From Paramecium pentaurelia (lineage: Eukaryota; Ciliophora; Oligohymenophorea; Peniculida; Parameciidae): a stretch of 64,000 nucleotides of DNA. The first letter of the stretch is position 1. Each line of letters opens with the position of its first letter. Both the position numbers and the translations under genes were made by a program. Positions 12,332 to 24,254 of the stretch are shown piece after piece. Under the pieces are notes generated by a model that made no database searches, was not told where the DNA came from, and worked only from the letters and a program-made list of their open reading frames with translations. The stretch covers positions 256,105 through 320,104 of the forward strand of contig CAJJDO010000115.1 of NCBI GenBank assembly GCA_905183005.1, given 5' to 3'.

Positions 12332-13270
12332 TCACATAGTATATACAAAAACCCTTTACCATAAATCATCGCACACCATAGTTTTACAATCACGAGAAAA
12401 ACAAATTTAGGCGTCTGCTTCAACTTTTTCATAAATTTTAATTTCTTCACCTTTTGAAATATCAACAAATGCAATTTTATTATCATTATTTTTAATAACC
12501 AATTATTAATCATTTTAAGAAAATTATGCTATTTTAATTGAATTCAAGGATCCTTTAAAAGTTCTAAGCATTTTTTTTGTTTATATATTCCATAATTAAT
12601 AAATCTATCTATTTTTATCATTTAATCCTTCAGTCAATAACATATGGCCACTATATGAGAATGAAATTGATATGCTACTTAATATATTGGTTTTCCAAAA
12701 TTGTTTAAGTTTACCATTTTTTGTATAATATATATGAATGATACAAATTAATTTACTAATCGCTCCAAGAAAATATTCCAGATGATGAATTGATAAATGA
12801 ACAATTTCATGATAACATGGAATTCTCTACAATAATTTCCTATTACTTACACTCCAAATTCGAATATTCAAGTCTTTACTAGAACTTACCAATAAATTTG
12901 ATTATGTAAATTTTAAACAATTAATGAAATTAGTTTTTTCTTCCAGTCTAAATTATTTTGCATTATGTTTTAAATTTATTACCCAAACTTTTGGATCTTA
13001 TACATAATTACTATAATCTTAAGTTTCTTAAACTGGATCACTATCTTCACTATAGGCAAGCCAATTTAAATCTTAAGAAATAGCAATATCATTAATTGAT
13101 CTGCTTAATATCTTTCGACTATAACAATTTTCTTATTAATCCCAAATTCTAATCCATCCCATTTCACTACCTATCACAATCCATCTAGAATCAGGAGAAA
13201 TTGCAATTGTAGAATGATAAAGTAAATTTTCTAATTTGGTTTTTAGAGTTGGTTTTTGTAATGCTAGCAT
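12332..13270 (-). CDS. WD40-repeat protein
   Basis: An intronless 312-residue frame starting MLALQKPTLKTKLENLLYHS. It shows degenerate beta-propeller repeats: SPDSRWIVIGSEMGWIRIWD, then TQSNLLVSSSKDLNIRIWSV, a FSYSGHMLLTEG...YQLWNI unit and FSQNDQQLVIKNNDNKIAF. The IRIWD and IRIWSV ends are the classic W-D blade ends. Length fits a single small propeller. WD40 proteins act as binding platforms; the partner is unknown. The first codons overlap a perfect 10-bp palindrome ATGCTAGCAT, which is probably chance. No introns are needed, unlike most neighbours. Confidence 0.8.
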
Positions 13271-13773
13271 TCAAAGCTAGGTTTTTTAAAAATATATATT
13301 TATTATTGTAAAAATCACACAAATAATTATCCTCAATATATATATAACACAATTTTATTATTATTTATTTCATAATTATTTTTGTATGAATATTAAAATA
13401 AAAACTAAAATAAGAAGATATAATTGAAATATCTATCCAAAAATGTTATAAACTGGTTGAAAAAACTAATTTAAAATTGTCTTATACCTTCAAACTCTAA
13501 TTTGTATGAAAATTCTCATCATATATTTGTATTTAATACTTACTGGTCTTGGTCTAATAAAATAATCAAAATTGTAGAATTGAATATAACAGTTTTGTAA
13601 TCATCTAAAGTACAAGTCTAATATTATGTTATTTAAAATTACTGAATATAATACATATGGATAATTCTCAGATTGAAGTTATTAATTTAAATCCTTAATT
13701 CAATTCTCATTTAACTTATAACTTAAATGGCAGTATTACTTTAATATTTTTAATAAAATAAATATTAATCTCC
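13271..13773. other. divergent promoter region
   Basis: About 500 bp between the divergent WD40 gene (minus) and the small MGCS protein (plus). AT-rich with no convincing ORF. Promoters for both genes are expected here; no defined motif was recognised. Confidence 0.5.
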
Positions 13774-14070
13774 ATGGGTTGTTCCTAAAGCTTAACAGCA
13801 GATGAAGACCAATCTGTTATTCTTATTAAACCAAAGATTCTTAAATTCAAGTCTCATAATTCCAATATGGAATCTATTTTAAAGAAAAAATATACTGACG
13901 GAAGTGGATAGGCTTTTTACATTATCCCAACCGAAGGAGCTTCTTTATCTAAAGTTCCAGTTTTATAAGGCCCAGATTCTAATCAAATTGTAAAGAGAAG
14001 ACGATAATCTAAATTATCAAGTAGTCCAACAAATACAGAGAAAGTGCAAACTTTGCCTATGTCTTTTTGA
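13774..14070 (+). CDS. small MGCS-start protein, probably lipid-anchored
   Basis: An intronless 98-residue protein starting MGCSQSLTADEDQSVILIKP. MGC with a Ser nearby fits dual N-myristoylation and palmitoylation. The rest is polar and Ser/Lys-rich (KRRRQSKLSSSPTNTEKVQT) with a short hydrophobic YIIP patch and no known domain. G+C is above the flanks, which supports a real gene. Ends at TGA 14068-14070; the convergent gene at 14139 ends 68 bp away. One of four such small proteins in the window. Confidence 0.7.
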
Positions 14071-14138
14071 GAATAATTGAATAAATGAATATATGTTGTC
14101 CATATTTTAATAAAATTCCAAAATAAATTATTTATAAT

Positions 14139-14597
14139 TCATAAAGGAGAATCCCATGGTCCAAAAGAATTACTTTTATTCAAAACATTTATAGGTGATT
14201 TAAAATTTAACCTTATTTTCTTAGCATTAGCAATATCAGTTTAAATCTTAGGCATATCAGTGACAAATCTCTTTTGGATATTAGTTTTACGGCAACTAAT
14301 ATTTGGGATTCTACTTTATAATTCCTTTTTCTTTGGTTTAATAACTTCATGAACTGAAATCAATCTTAAAATTGTTCCATATTCATCTGAAGGAGGGTTC
14401 CATGGTTTTGGAGTTAAAGTATTTTGAGATTTATAATACAACCGCAATCTTTACTAAAAAGTCATTTGAGGTATTTTTTATTAAGGAGGAGATTAACTTA
14501 AAGGCTAACCAACAAAAAGTTTTGGTTCTAGTGGAGGAATTGGAGATTATCGTTATCTTATCAAAGACTTGCTCATCCTCAATTTGTTTGTATTCAT
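14139..14597 (-). CDS. basic proline-rich hypothetical protein
   Basis: An intronless 152-residue frame starting MNTNKLRMSKSLIRQRQSPI. It is rich in Pro, Gln, Lys and Arg (PIPPLEPKLFVGQPLSQSPP) and carries two short Trp-containing motifs of similar shape, PKPWNPPSDEYG near the middle and FGPWDSPL at the C-terminus. Likely disordered with linear binding motifs. No family recognised. The apparent 75-residue ORF on the opposite strand here is its shadow. Confidence 0.65.
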
Positions 14598-15589
14598 AAT
14601 TTATTATAAATTAAAATATTTTAGATTTTGTTAGGTGCTCAATAAAGAGATTGTTTAGAAATATATTGCCATTTGAAAAATATAAAAGAATAACTATATA
14701 AAGATAAAATTTTAGCTATTTTTGCAAAAGATAGAATTTAGAAAGTTATTTAACCATCTTAATAATATAGAATAATTGAATTTGTGATAATAAACACATG
14801 AAAAATGGTTATAATTGAGGACAAAATTGCAGTCTCAAATTAGAATAATATAAATATCAGAAATATTATAGAGTAAGCCATATAAATGATAATTTTCATA
14901 TCAACAGAAGGTTAAAGAAAATTTGATAATTCAAATCTTCTTAAATTAGTAAATTGGATAATTTAAATCAAATCAAGGTTTTATTATTTAGAATTGAAAC
15001 TAAAATGTTTATGTTTCATTTCTATCCTAAAATGTTATAGTTTATTAAACAAATATTTTAGTCATTTAATAATATAGGTAATAATAAGCAAAAATATATA
15101 ATATAATTAGATTATTTTAGAAAAAGGTTTTATATAAAGACATTCTATAAGTTTTTTATATTTTAGATAATATGTCAATCAGAATAATATAAAATTTAAT
15201 TGAACCTTGAGAAATAAGTATTTAATTAGATAAAAATGAATATAATTTATAACATCATAAAATATATGATTAATATTATTATGAATATATAGTTTATTTA
15301 AATATTATCCTTTTTTAATCTAGTAATGCTTAGATATAACTTATTTTGTGTTATTTCTCTATCAAATTTAGACTATTCTCTATACATTTTTAACTTTTTA
15401 GAACTTCTAAAATTCTGAGATTATTCATTTAGATCAAAAATAAAGAAATTGATATTGTATTTAATAATTTAATTGACAGATATTGGTTGTCTATATTAGA
15501 ACTTATATATTTATAATGTAATACTATAAAATTAGGTTATAATTCTTATTATTCTATGAGTGCTTTTTTGTGACATTATTAATTAAATT
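14598..15589. other. gap with possible gene relic
   Basis: About 1 kb. From roughly 14800 to 15420 one plus-strand frame is open for long stretches (FRIETKMFMFHFYPKMLQF and others) but is cut by TGA and lacks a convincing start. G+C is patchy, in parts as high as in genes. It may be a decayed gene or chance; nothing recognised. Confidence 0.35.
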
Positions 15590-16351
15590 ATGTTCGGATA
15601 TATTTTAGCATGGTTATGCTAATTCATTGATAAGACTATTACACTCATACGTAAAAGGTTGAGACCGAAGAAGAAGTTTGAACTAGGACGTTACAACTAA
15701 ATTCCAAGATCGAATTCATTTTAAACAGGGAAATTAAGATTATTGATAGGATTAGAAGGGACTCTTGTTTGTACAAGTCCCACTCCAATTCCAGGATGGG
15801 ATAAAATCAATATTAAGTAAGATGGTTGTAATATAATTCTACAGGTTTCCTTCAGGACTCACCCAAGATTTTTATGTTAAACATAGACCTTATCTAGATC
15901 AATTTTTATTGAGTGTGTCATAAATTTATGATGTCAGCATTTATACAACCCAAATATATGACTTTGCTGCTCCAATAATAAATCGGTTTTGTATCCGAAT
16001 CAAGCATAATTTTTACAGATAAAAGTAAATTTTATTTTTCACATAGTCATGTGTAATATCTCGTAATAAAATCACAAAGGAAATTAATATGACAACATCT
16101 AATCCTCATAATGTAATATTTGTGGATTACGATGAGGACTAATGTTCAGGTATAAATTTTAGAAATTCATAAAAGCCAATTCTGAGAATGCTTATCCAAT
16201 TTAATAATATAATGGTTAAGACAATGATACTGAATTATTGAAATTGAAAGATTTCTTAATACAAGCAGAATCATACATGAAAGTTCGTAAAGAACAGGAT
16301 CCTAGTGTTACAATTTAAGACATATTGTTAGAAATGACAGGAGAGGATTGA
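15590..16351 (+). CDS. NIF/SCP-type (Dullard-like) phosphatase domain, catalytic motif lost
   Basis: Starts MFGYILAWLCQFIDKTITLI, a hydrophobic N-terminal segment as in membrane-anchored Dullard/Nem1 phosphatases. The FCP1-like HAD fold follows: LRLLIGLEGTLVCTS where active members have LxLDLDETLVHS, then FYVKHRPYLDQFLLSVSQIY and SIYTTQIYDFAAPIINR, and late NVIFVDYDEDQ...NAYPIQQYNGQDNDTELLKL. The nucleophile Asp is Gly and the second Asp is Glu, so phosphatase activity is not expected. Introns of 28 nt (gtaagatgg...ctacag) and 26 nt (gtataaatt...aaaag) join the exons exactly at conserved places. Probably a pseudophosphatase with a binding role. Fold assignment is strong; function is inferred. 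Confidence 0.8.
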
Positions 16352-16794
16352 TATAATGAATTATAAAATATGAATAAAACAACACAAAAAAATAATATTA
16401 TTAAAATCTTAAGATATATTATTAAATATGTAAGGGTTAAGTGTATTATATTTTCACTCTAACTAATAAAGATAAATTAAGAAATAAAGGAAAACATTAA
16501 TAGTCTTTTAGTTTATTTTAATTAAAATTAATAAGATTGAGACTATATTGATAATTTATTTTTAATATTAATTTTTATGAATAGGTTATCTTCCTATAAT
16601 AAAATTGCTCATTCCACATAAGTGATTTCAAATGGAATTTAATTTGGATAATTCTAAAATGCATCAACTCTTCATATTGCTATCATTAATAATTAGTTAA
16701 AACCAACTTAAAATTAAAAAAGAAGAAATTTCATTCCAAAAAAAGAATATAATCATCAAAAATTTAATCACCTAAGCAATTCAATTTAAATCCT
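16352..16794. other. upstream region of the kinase gene
   Basis: AT-rich for the first 220 bases. An open frame from an ATG at 16577 (MNRLSSYNKIAHSTQVISN) ends at a TGA near 16797 and is in the frame used later by the kinase domain, but no GT-AG intron links it. It could be a 5' exon, an upstream ORF or chance. Confidence 0.35.
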
Positions 16795-18064
16795 ATGAAA
16801 AGTTTCTTCCAATCTAAACCATCTACTAAGGTTTCTTATAGATAATAAACAACAATTGTATCACAACCAACGAATATATCAATAGTTATACGAATCAGAA
16901 GTTCCATCAAAAGAAATCATTAACCAATAATTAGTTAAGAAATGGATAATAAATCAATTGAGTTTCTCCAAGAGTTAGCTTACAGTTAATTAAATAGAAC
17001 TTCCAAAAAAAAGAAAAGACCATAAACAGTAGTTGAATGCTCAATACCTATTTAAAATTTTGTTGAATAGAATAGAAAATTATCTGATTTAAAAATAGAT
17101 TGGATAAGGTAGCTATGGGATTGTTAAAGTTGGCATAAATTTATTAAATGGATAGTAGGTAGCAATAAAGATTTACGAAAGGATGAATATTATTTAAAAA
17201 AAAGAATATATAAGGAAAGAAATTTAGATTTTATCTACATTATAGCATCCCAATATTGTTTAATTGCTTGATGTAATTTAAACTGAAGTATATTTGTAAA
17301 TATTAAGACCCAAGTATAATTAGTTATGGAATATGCTGGTCCATTGTCATTAAGAGCATATCTTAAGTAATAACCTAACAATTTGATCCCAGAAATTTAG
17401 GAAAAGAATATCTTTCTTTAAGTTGTCAAAGCTATTGATTATTGCCAATCCAAAAATATAGTAATACTTCTATTAAAGTATAGATAAATCGAGACATAAA
17501 ATCAGAAAATATTTTATTCAGAGACAATAAAATAAAATTAATTGATTTTGGTTTTAGCTCATTTATTGAACATAAGACTATATCATATTTTGGAACTCCT
17601 TCATAATCACTTTCGTAAAATTACTAGATATATGGTCCAGAGATTATATTAAAAATGGATTATGGAAAACCTGCTGATATTTGGTCATTAGGATTATTGC
17701 TTTATGTAATGTTTCATGGAAAGTTTCCTTTTCAAGGTAAGTAATAAAAAGAATTGTTTTCTAAAATTAAAACAGGTATCTACTAATTTAATGGAATAAC
17801 TTAATAAGCTTAAAAATTAATTAATAATATGTTAAGAGTTAGGTCTTATGAGAGATGCAATATTAAGGAAGTATTTATTTCATCTTTAAACATTAGATAA
17901 TAAAAGATTAATGGTTTCAATAATGGTTTTATAAAATATTCGATTCTGTAAATATTGTATTTAAATAATGGCATTAACCTTCAATTATCCTAACAAATAA
18001 CTATATTGAGTTTAAAAATTAGTTGATTTCATATTACAGAATAAATATATTTAGATATTCTTGA
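16795..18064 (+). CDS. serine/threonine protein kinase
   Basis: Starts MKSFFQSKPSTKVSYRQQTT. After an N-terminal region of about 80 residues the kinase domain begins YLIQKQIGQGSYGIVKVG (P-loop), with VAIKIYERM (catalytic Lys), HPNIVQLLDVIQT, LVMEYAGPLSLRAYL, INRDIKSENILF (catalytic loop), LIDFGFS and ADIWSLGLLLYVMFHGKFPF. HRD is NRD here, but Asp, Lys and Asn of the loop and DFG are present, so it may be active. The APE position reads GPE after a longer activation segment. Introns of 28, 20, 23 and 26 nt restore frame. The overall look is CAMK/ULK-like with no clear subgroup. The start is the first Met in the joined frame. Confidence 0.85.
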
Positions 18065-18380
18065 TTTGTTTTTAGGAATTTTAGAATATTTATTAACTAC
18101 TTTTAAATATAGAATGATAATTTACATAAAAAGAAATAATTGACATTAGTCCTACTTTTTATCCTCTTAATATTTAAGATGAGTAGTATTTTAGTGTAAG
18201 TTTTGATTGTTATTCCCAATAAGAATGAGAAATATAATTTATTTTTTGAATTCTATTATTAAGCATTGTAAATTAGTATATTATTATAAGTTTTTGAATT
18301 ATAGAATGATTATTTGCATATCATTATTGGAATAATTTATTTTCTTAATATTTTTATAATTATACGTCATTTAGTGGTTT
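18065..18380. other. spacer between kinase and desaturase genes
   Basis: About 315 bp, AT-rich, with no ORF supported. It should hold the kinase 3' end and the desaturase promoter. Confidence 0.5.
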
Positions 18381-19388
18381 ATGAGCAGTGTGGACAATAA
18401 AGAATCTAATAAAATATATTATTTATGTAAATATTTGAGTCCATTGTCAAGTACTGTGATAAAAATGACATCAAATTAATAGAGTCTGGATGGCTGTTAT
18501 ACTGTCACGTATTAGGTGTGATTGGTATTATTTGGAGCTTCTTCTTAGAGTCAGAATTGTTCTACAAATATTACCTTGTAAATAATTTCATTAAATTTTA
18601 GGCCTTCTTAATTTGGCATTGTCTTACAGGATTAGGAATTACAGGTGGAGCTCATAGATTATGGGCACATAAATCTTATAAAGCATCATGGCCTATTAGA
18701 GTTTTCTTGATGTTTATGAATTCAAATTGTTTCTAAGGAAGTATTTGGCATTGGAGTAGAGATCATAGACTTCACCACAAGTTTAGTGTATTAACTTATA
18801 TATATTTATAGGATACACCATTAGATCCACACAATTCTTAATTAGGATTATTTTTCTCTCATTGTGGATGGTTATTGAAAAAAAAGAGTAAGGAGTTAGT
18901 TGATGAAGGAATGAAACTTGATTTATCTGATTTGAAAGCTGATTCTGTTGTAATGTTTTAAAAGAGACATTATTATAAAATGGCTTTCCTTTGGGCTTTT
19001 ATCATTCCAACTTTAACTGGTTTGATAATAAGTGATAAATGGTTCTTCAGTCTTTTGTTCTTAGGCTTTGGAAAATACATCTTTACATTGAATGCAACAT
19101 GGTATTGCATAATTTTAATTTAGGTGTGTTAATTCAATCTGTCATTTTTATGGAAGTAGAAAATGGAATCCTAGAATTGAACCAAGAGATAACATCTTTG
19201 TTTCATTAATTACTTTAGGTGAAGGATGGCATAACTGGCATCATGAATATCCAAGAGATTGGAGAGCCTCTAAAAATGAATGGTGGATGATCAATCCAAC
19301 ATGCTCATTTATTTAGATGTGTGAATATATTGGATTAGTAAATACAAAAAGAGCAAAATTAGAAGAAAAGGTGAAATATGATTATTGA
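18381..19388 (+). CDS. acyl-CoA delta-9 type fatty acid desaturase
   Basis: A membrane di-iron desaturase. The three histidine boxes are visible: HRLWAH, then SRDHRLHHK and EGWHNWHHEYP. They lie between hydrophobic segments (VLGVIGIIWSFFLES; MAFLWAFIIPTLTGLIIS). The order and spacing match stearoyl-CoA desaturases, which insert a cis double bond in acyl-CoA at the ER using cytochrome b5. Starts MSSVDNKESNKIYYLCKYLS. Introns of 32, 24, 24 and 22 nt are needed; the third falls just after HHKFS and is a textbook Paramecium intron (gtattaac...tatag). No fused cytochrome b5 domain is present. Ends at TGA 19386-19388. Confidence 0.93.
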
Positions 19389-19957
19389 TTTATTATTCAT
19401 TTGAAACACAAATAAAATTCTTAATTTTAATATTATTTCTATTCTTAAACTGATATTTTGAATCATAATTTAATATACTTAAAAATTAAAAATAATTTAA
19501 AAACCCTTCTAAATTATATATAATAAATATAAATATCATTAATAATAGAGGATTTTAAGTGAAAGAATAGAATAAAGAATAACATTATTTAATAATAATA
19601 TTATTAAAACTTTTATATTTAAATATTATTTTTCATTTAAGTTCACATAAATTCCTTTATTCACATTCTAATTAAGATAATATTGAGATTAATTAAATTT
19701 AAGATTATTTAAAAACATTTGTAGAATAGATATGAATTATAAAATTAAATTAATTCAAATAATGTTTTAATTTTAACATTTTTCCTTTTATATAATAATT
19801 ATTCTCCAATTAATTAATATATCCATTATTAAAAATTAACATAAAAAATCTGGTTGATAATTATCTACTTTAAGAATTGATTGTTTACTATTTAAAAATA
19901 CATAGAACAATCAAACTATTTTTATTTAAATTATAATTATATTTGATTAATAATACA
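19389..19957. other. convergent 3' spacer
   Basis: About 570 bp between the 3' ends of the desaturase (plus) and the P-type ATPase (minus). Very AT-rich; no gene seen. Confidence 0.6.
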
Positions 19958-22900
19958 TCAAAATACAACACATCTTTCCCACCAACTTGGATAATTAGAA
20001 TTTGTTTTTGAGGCTCGTATCTAATTAACTTAATTAATAGATTTACCATATATTTTCTTCCCTCAGCCCATAATAACATAATCAATCCAAATGGAATAGC
20101 ACTTACTCCATAATGAATGAATAATAGATCTCTTGTTCCAAATACAGTATTAAAAACTTGAACATATGAAAGTGCAATTGTCAACATGAATTCAACCCAA
20201 AATCCAAAAAACATATAGTAATTAGAGAATCCTAGGAGAATATAATAATTATATACCTTAAAATGTTCCTGCATTTTTAAGAGATCTCAAACCTTAATAA
20301 TTAGTTATTTGACCTATAACAATACCATAGAAAAATGAAGTTTAAGCATAATTTGAAGCTTCAGTTGAATAACAATAAGGTCTCTTAGTGTATGGAGATA
20401 CCAAATTAACATTACAAGGTGCCCATTTGAATACTTCTTCTAGTTTTCCATCCTTGCATTCAACATAAGCCATTCTCAAATCCAATTTAGCATGATTAGC
20501 ATAAATCCAATCTATTTCTTCAACTTCATCAGAAGGGAATTCACCATCACATTTTCCATCTTTATAAATTCTTTTCAAATTTGAATTACCAAACCAAGGG
20601 TCATTTGGATCATATACATCAGTATCTTTTGGTAAAACTGTTTCTCTTACACCTATAAAAAGTAAATCTGATGGATAAAATCCAAAATCATACAATGTTA
20701 CAAACCATTAGAAATATCCACAATATGTAGATAGAACTCCATTCTACACATATGCATATACTAATAACTTCCCACTTACAAGATGTTCATCTTGAGATCT
20801 AGGTCTTCTTGTCATAATATCTATATCTGCTTCTTCAAAAACATATGTAGTGCAAGGGAAGATATCTGTTCCAATATCAATACATAAGATTAATACAGTT
20901 GTTAAAGGTAAAGGAATTCTAAATATGACAAATCCTAAAAATGGAAGTAACTCTGAAATATTAGAAGTCAAACAATAAGCAATACTTTTCTTTAAATTAT
21001 CAAAGATTTTTCTACCTTCTTCAATTCCAACAACAATACTTGAGAAATCATCATTCAATAGAATCATATCAGCAGCATCTTTGGCAACATCAGAACCAGT
21101 AATTCCCATAGCAATTCCAATATCAGCTTTTTTAATTGCTGGACTATCATTAACTCCATCACCTGTCACAGCAACAATATGTCCTCTTCTTTAACAACCA
21201 GCCACAATAATTAATTTTTATGCTGGACTTGTTCTTGCAAATACTAATTATGGTTTACTTAACCATTCTTATAATTATCTACCTTTATCATCTTCTGGTA
21301 AACCTTCATCATCAATAGCCATTTTAGTTAATTTATCTCCATGAATTACTAAAGCATTTGATTGATGGAATGCTTCTTCAAATGAAATACCTTTTTCTTT
21401 CATAATTTCATCAACAGTTTTTTCAGTAATAATATTACATTATCTTGCAATAGCCGCAGCTGTAACAGGTTAATCACCAGTAACCATAATAACTTAAATA
21501 CCAGCTGTTTTACATTTAATAACAGCATAAGGTACATTATCTTTAGGAGGATCAATTAAAGATATCAAACCAACAAAAACTTATTTATTAAATGGAAAGT
21601 TCATTTTATCAAGATTAAATTAATATCCAATAGGAAATTAATCTTTAGGTAAATGCAATTTAGCAAATCCAAGTACTCTTTCTCCTTATCTTCCAAATTA
21701 TTCATTTATTGATAGGAATGATTATTCCCATTTTTCATCTTTCACTTCTATTCTACCATTATTATATGCTGATTCACAAAGTCCCCAAATTCTTTCAGGA
21801 GCACCTTTAGTTAATAAACAATAATGGGAATCTGCAGTTTCATATTCAACTATTAAAAATGCATATTTGTTTGTTGAATTAAATGGCATTTTGGCCATTT
21901 TATTTTCTGCATCTTTTGCAACTTATCTACTTTATCTAGTTTAAATGATATCATTTATTGGTTAAAAGAATTTTATTAAGGCTGTTTCTGAAGCATCACC
22001 AATTGTAGGTTTTTCTTGACAAGTCATTTTCTAAAAATTTTGATTCCATTTATCTTAAGCTTCTTTTAATTTCTAATCTTTTTATTATTGATTTAAACCA
22101 ATTGAATTTTAAATTTTAATTTGTTGTTCTTAAGGAAGAGTAGTATCAAAAGTAGCCTCAGAACATAGAACTGCAGTTTCATGTAATGTTTTAAATCCTA
22201 TCTCATTTAAATCATATTCATAATGATATTTAGGTCCCATCTTTTCTCTATTCAATCCTTTGTATTTCTTATTATTATACCATAAATTTTCAACCGTCAT
22301 CTTATTTTAAGTTAAAGTACCAGTTTTATCTGAACAAATACAAGATCTATAAATATATTAAATAAGTCTTACGTAGATCCTAGAGTTTCAACACCTTCTA
22401 AATTCTTTACTAACACTTTTTTATATGCTAATTTTTTGGCTGTAAGAGTTAAAGCTACTGTAACCGTTGCTAGAAGCCCTTCAGGTACATTTGCAACAAT
22501 AATACCAATGGCAAAAACAAGATTAGTAATGGCGGCTAAAATTTAAAAATTTTATTTTACGATATCCAATAATGAAACCTAGAACAAAAAATATCACACC
22601 TATAGATATAGCAATTACTGCTATATATTTAATAAACACATTAAGTTCTCGTCTAAGAGTTGTATCATCTCCTCCAGAACTTTCAACCAATCCTGCTATT
22701 TATCCAATTACTGTATTATCTCCTGTAAATACTACTATCCCTTTACCATTTCCCTATTTTTAATTTATTCATTTACTTCTTTACAAAGAGTACCAAAAAA
22801 TGCCAAATTTTTAGTTTCCAATGGGTTAGTTTAATTTGTACACTCAGGAGATCTTAATAATAATAATGATTCCCCTGTAAGACTTGAGTTATCAACCTTC

Positions 22901-23681
22901 ATTTCATTGCTTTCCAAAATTCTGATATCTGCAGGAATTCTCTTACCATTTTCAATTACAACTACGTCACCAGGAACTAAATTTGAAGCTGGGAACTTTT
23001 ATTATTATCCATCACGAATAACTAATGTTTCAGGAGGAATGAAGTTTTTAAAGGCATCCATGATGGCCTCAGATTTTGCATTTTAAAAAAATGTTATAAT
23101 TCCCGTTAATGTATTAACAACCATAATTACAATACCTAAGTACAGCTAATGATGTAATATAAAATGATTACATTTGAAGGATCTTCAGGTGCTAGACCAT
23201 AAGCTAGAAAGCATAACGCTGCTCCAGCCCATAAAAGCCAAGCAAACATCGATGTCAATTCATGAATTAATTTCATATACCAAGGCTCCTTTTCTTTTTA
23301 GCTCAACTAATTTTTTCCATGCTCTAACAGTTTTTGATCTGCCACTTCTTTAGTTAGACCAGTCTTTGCATTTGTTTGGAACCTCTATTCAAGTTCTTCT
23401 AACGGAATCCTATGCTCATCCTATTTTTAGTAAAAAACAGTACCATAGTTTTGAATTTTTCTGCTTTGGATGCATCAACTTTTTCTACTTCCTTCTTTTT
23501 GCCTTTCTCTAGTTAAAACAGTAACTTCTTTCTTCTATCTGCTATCTCCTTAGCCATCTCATCAAATTCCTTCTTAGCTTAAGCAAGTTGCATTTCTTGG
23601 CTACATAATTAATTCTTAACTTTACTTCTGCTATGTGAACATTGTTATGATCATAGAAGCTGATTTTGAAGCAGATTTCAT
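19958..23681 (-). CDS. Na+/K+-ATPase-type (P2C) P-type ATPase alpha subunit
   Basis: A near-complete P2C ATPase of roughly 1,150 residues. Visible in order: DEHRIPLEELEQRF, SSLTGES (actuator), ANVPEGLLATVTV (M4), VETLGST and CSDKTGTLTQNKMTV (phosphorylated Asp), MVTGDQPVTA, VTGDGVNDSPAIKKADIGIA, NLKKSIAYCLTSNISELLPF (M5) and CIDIGTDIFP (M6). It ends RKYMIRASKTNSNYPSWWER, resembling the Na/K-ATPase tail. Family members export Na+ for K+ (or H+) at the plasma membrane. Compared with animal alpha subunits, the M5 Pro is Ser and the M8 QWAD site reads QITN, so Na+ site III may differ. Several 23-26 nt introns are needed (near 20230, 19990-20040, 23140 and 23430). Short ORFs in standard-code calls are pieces of this gene. 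Confidence 0.93.
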
Positions 23682-24254
23682 TTTTAAAATAATATTAAAT
23701 ACGTATAAAAGATTTAGAAATGATTATCTAATAAAAAATTAATGTGAATTAATTAACCGTATATAATAAATATTAAGAATCAAACAAAATAAAACTAAAA
23801 AATGTCTCATTTATCAAGATGATAATTACAATATTTTGATTCTAATCTGCATAGAATACTCAGTACAATCTAATCTCATCATTTTTTTATCATTTTTTTG
23901 GATGCAATCAGATTTCGAGATTAATTAATAAGTATTTTGACAATATTAATGTCATCATTTTGATATCGAAGAATCATTAATGAGTTATCTTTAATTTTAT
24001 ATATACAATATTTTTTACTATTCTAAACATAAAAATAAAGCTAGATTGCTTTTATTGTTATATTTTTATTTTATTTTTCAAATATATTTATTTTTTAATA
24101 TTAAGAATAGGAATTATTTAAAGAAAACAACAAAAAGAAGGAACCTTTGAAACATAAATTGTAAATATTTGTTTTTGAATTTTTATTTAACATTTTGAAT
24201 TAATATTAAATTAAATTAGTTTATAAAGAAATTAGCTAGACAAATTTGTACAAA
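23682..24254. other. divergent promoter region
   Basis: About 570 bp between the starts of the P-type ATPase (minus) and the giant membrane protein (plus). Very AT-rich, with long T and A runs; no ORF supported. Confidence 0.5.

Noticed and set aside
13261..13270. Palindrome ATGCTAGCAT as an operator-like site
   Set aside because: It is the first codons of the WD40 gene; a single 10-bp palindrome is expected by chance.
17041..17120. Apparent frameshift just before the kinase P-loop
   Set aside because: A 28-nt intron further upstream (gtatcacaa...caatag) puts the whole N-terminal part and the kinase domain in one frame.
22572..22763. Short plus-strand ORF
   Set aside because: It lies inside the M2-M4 region of the minus-strand P-type ATPase; shadow.
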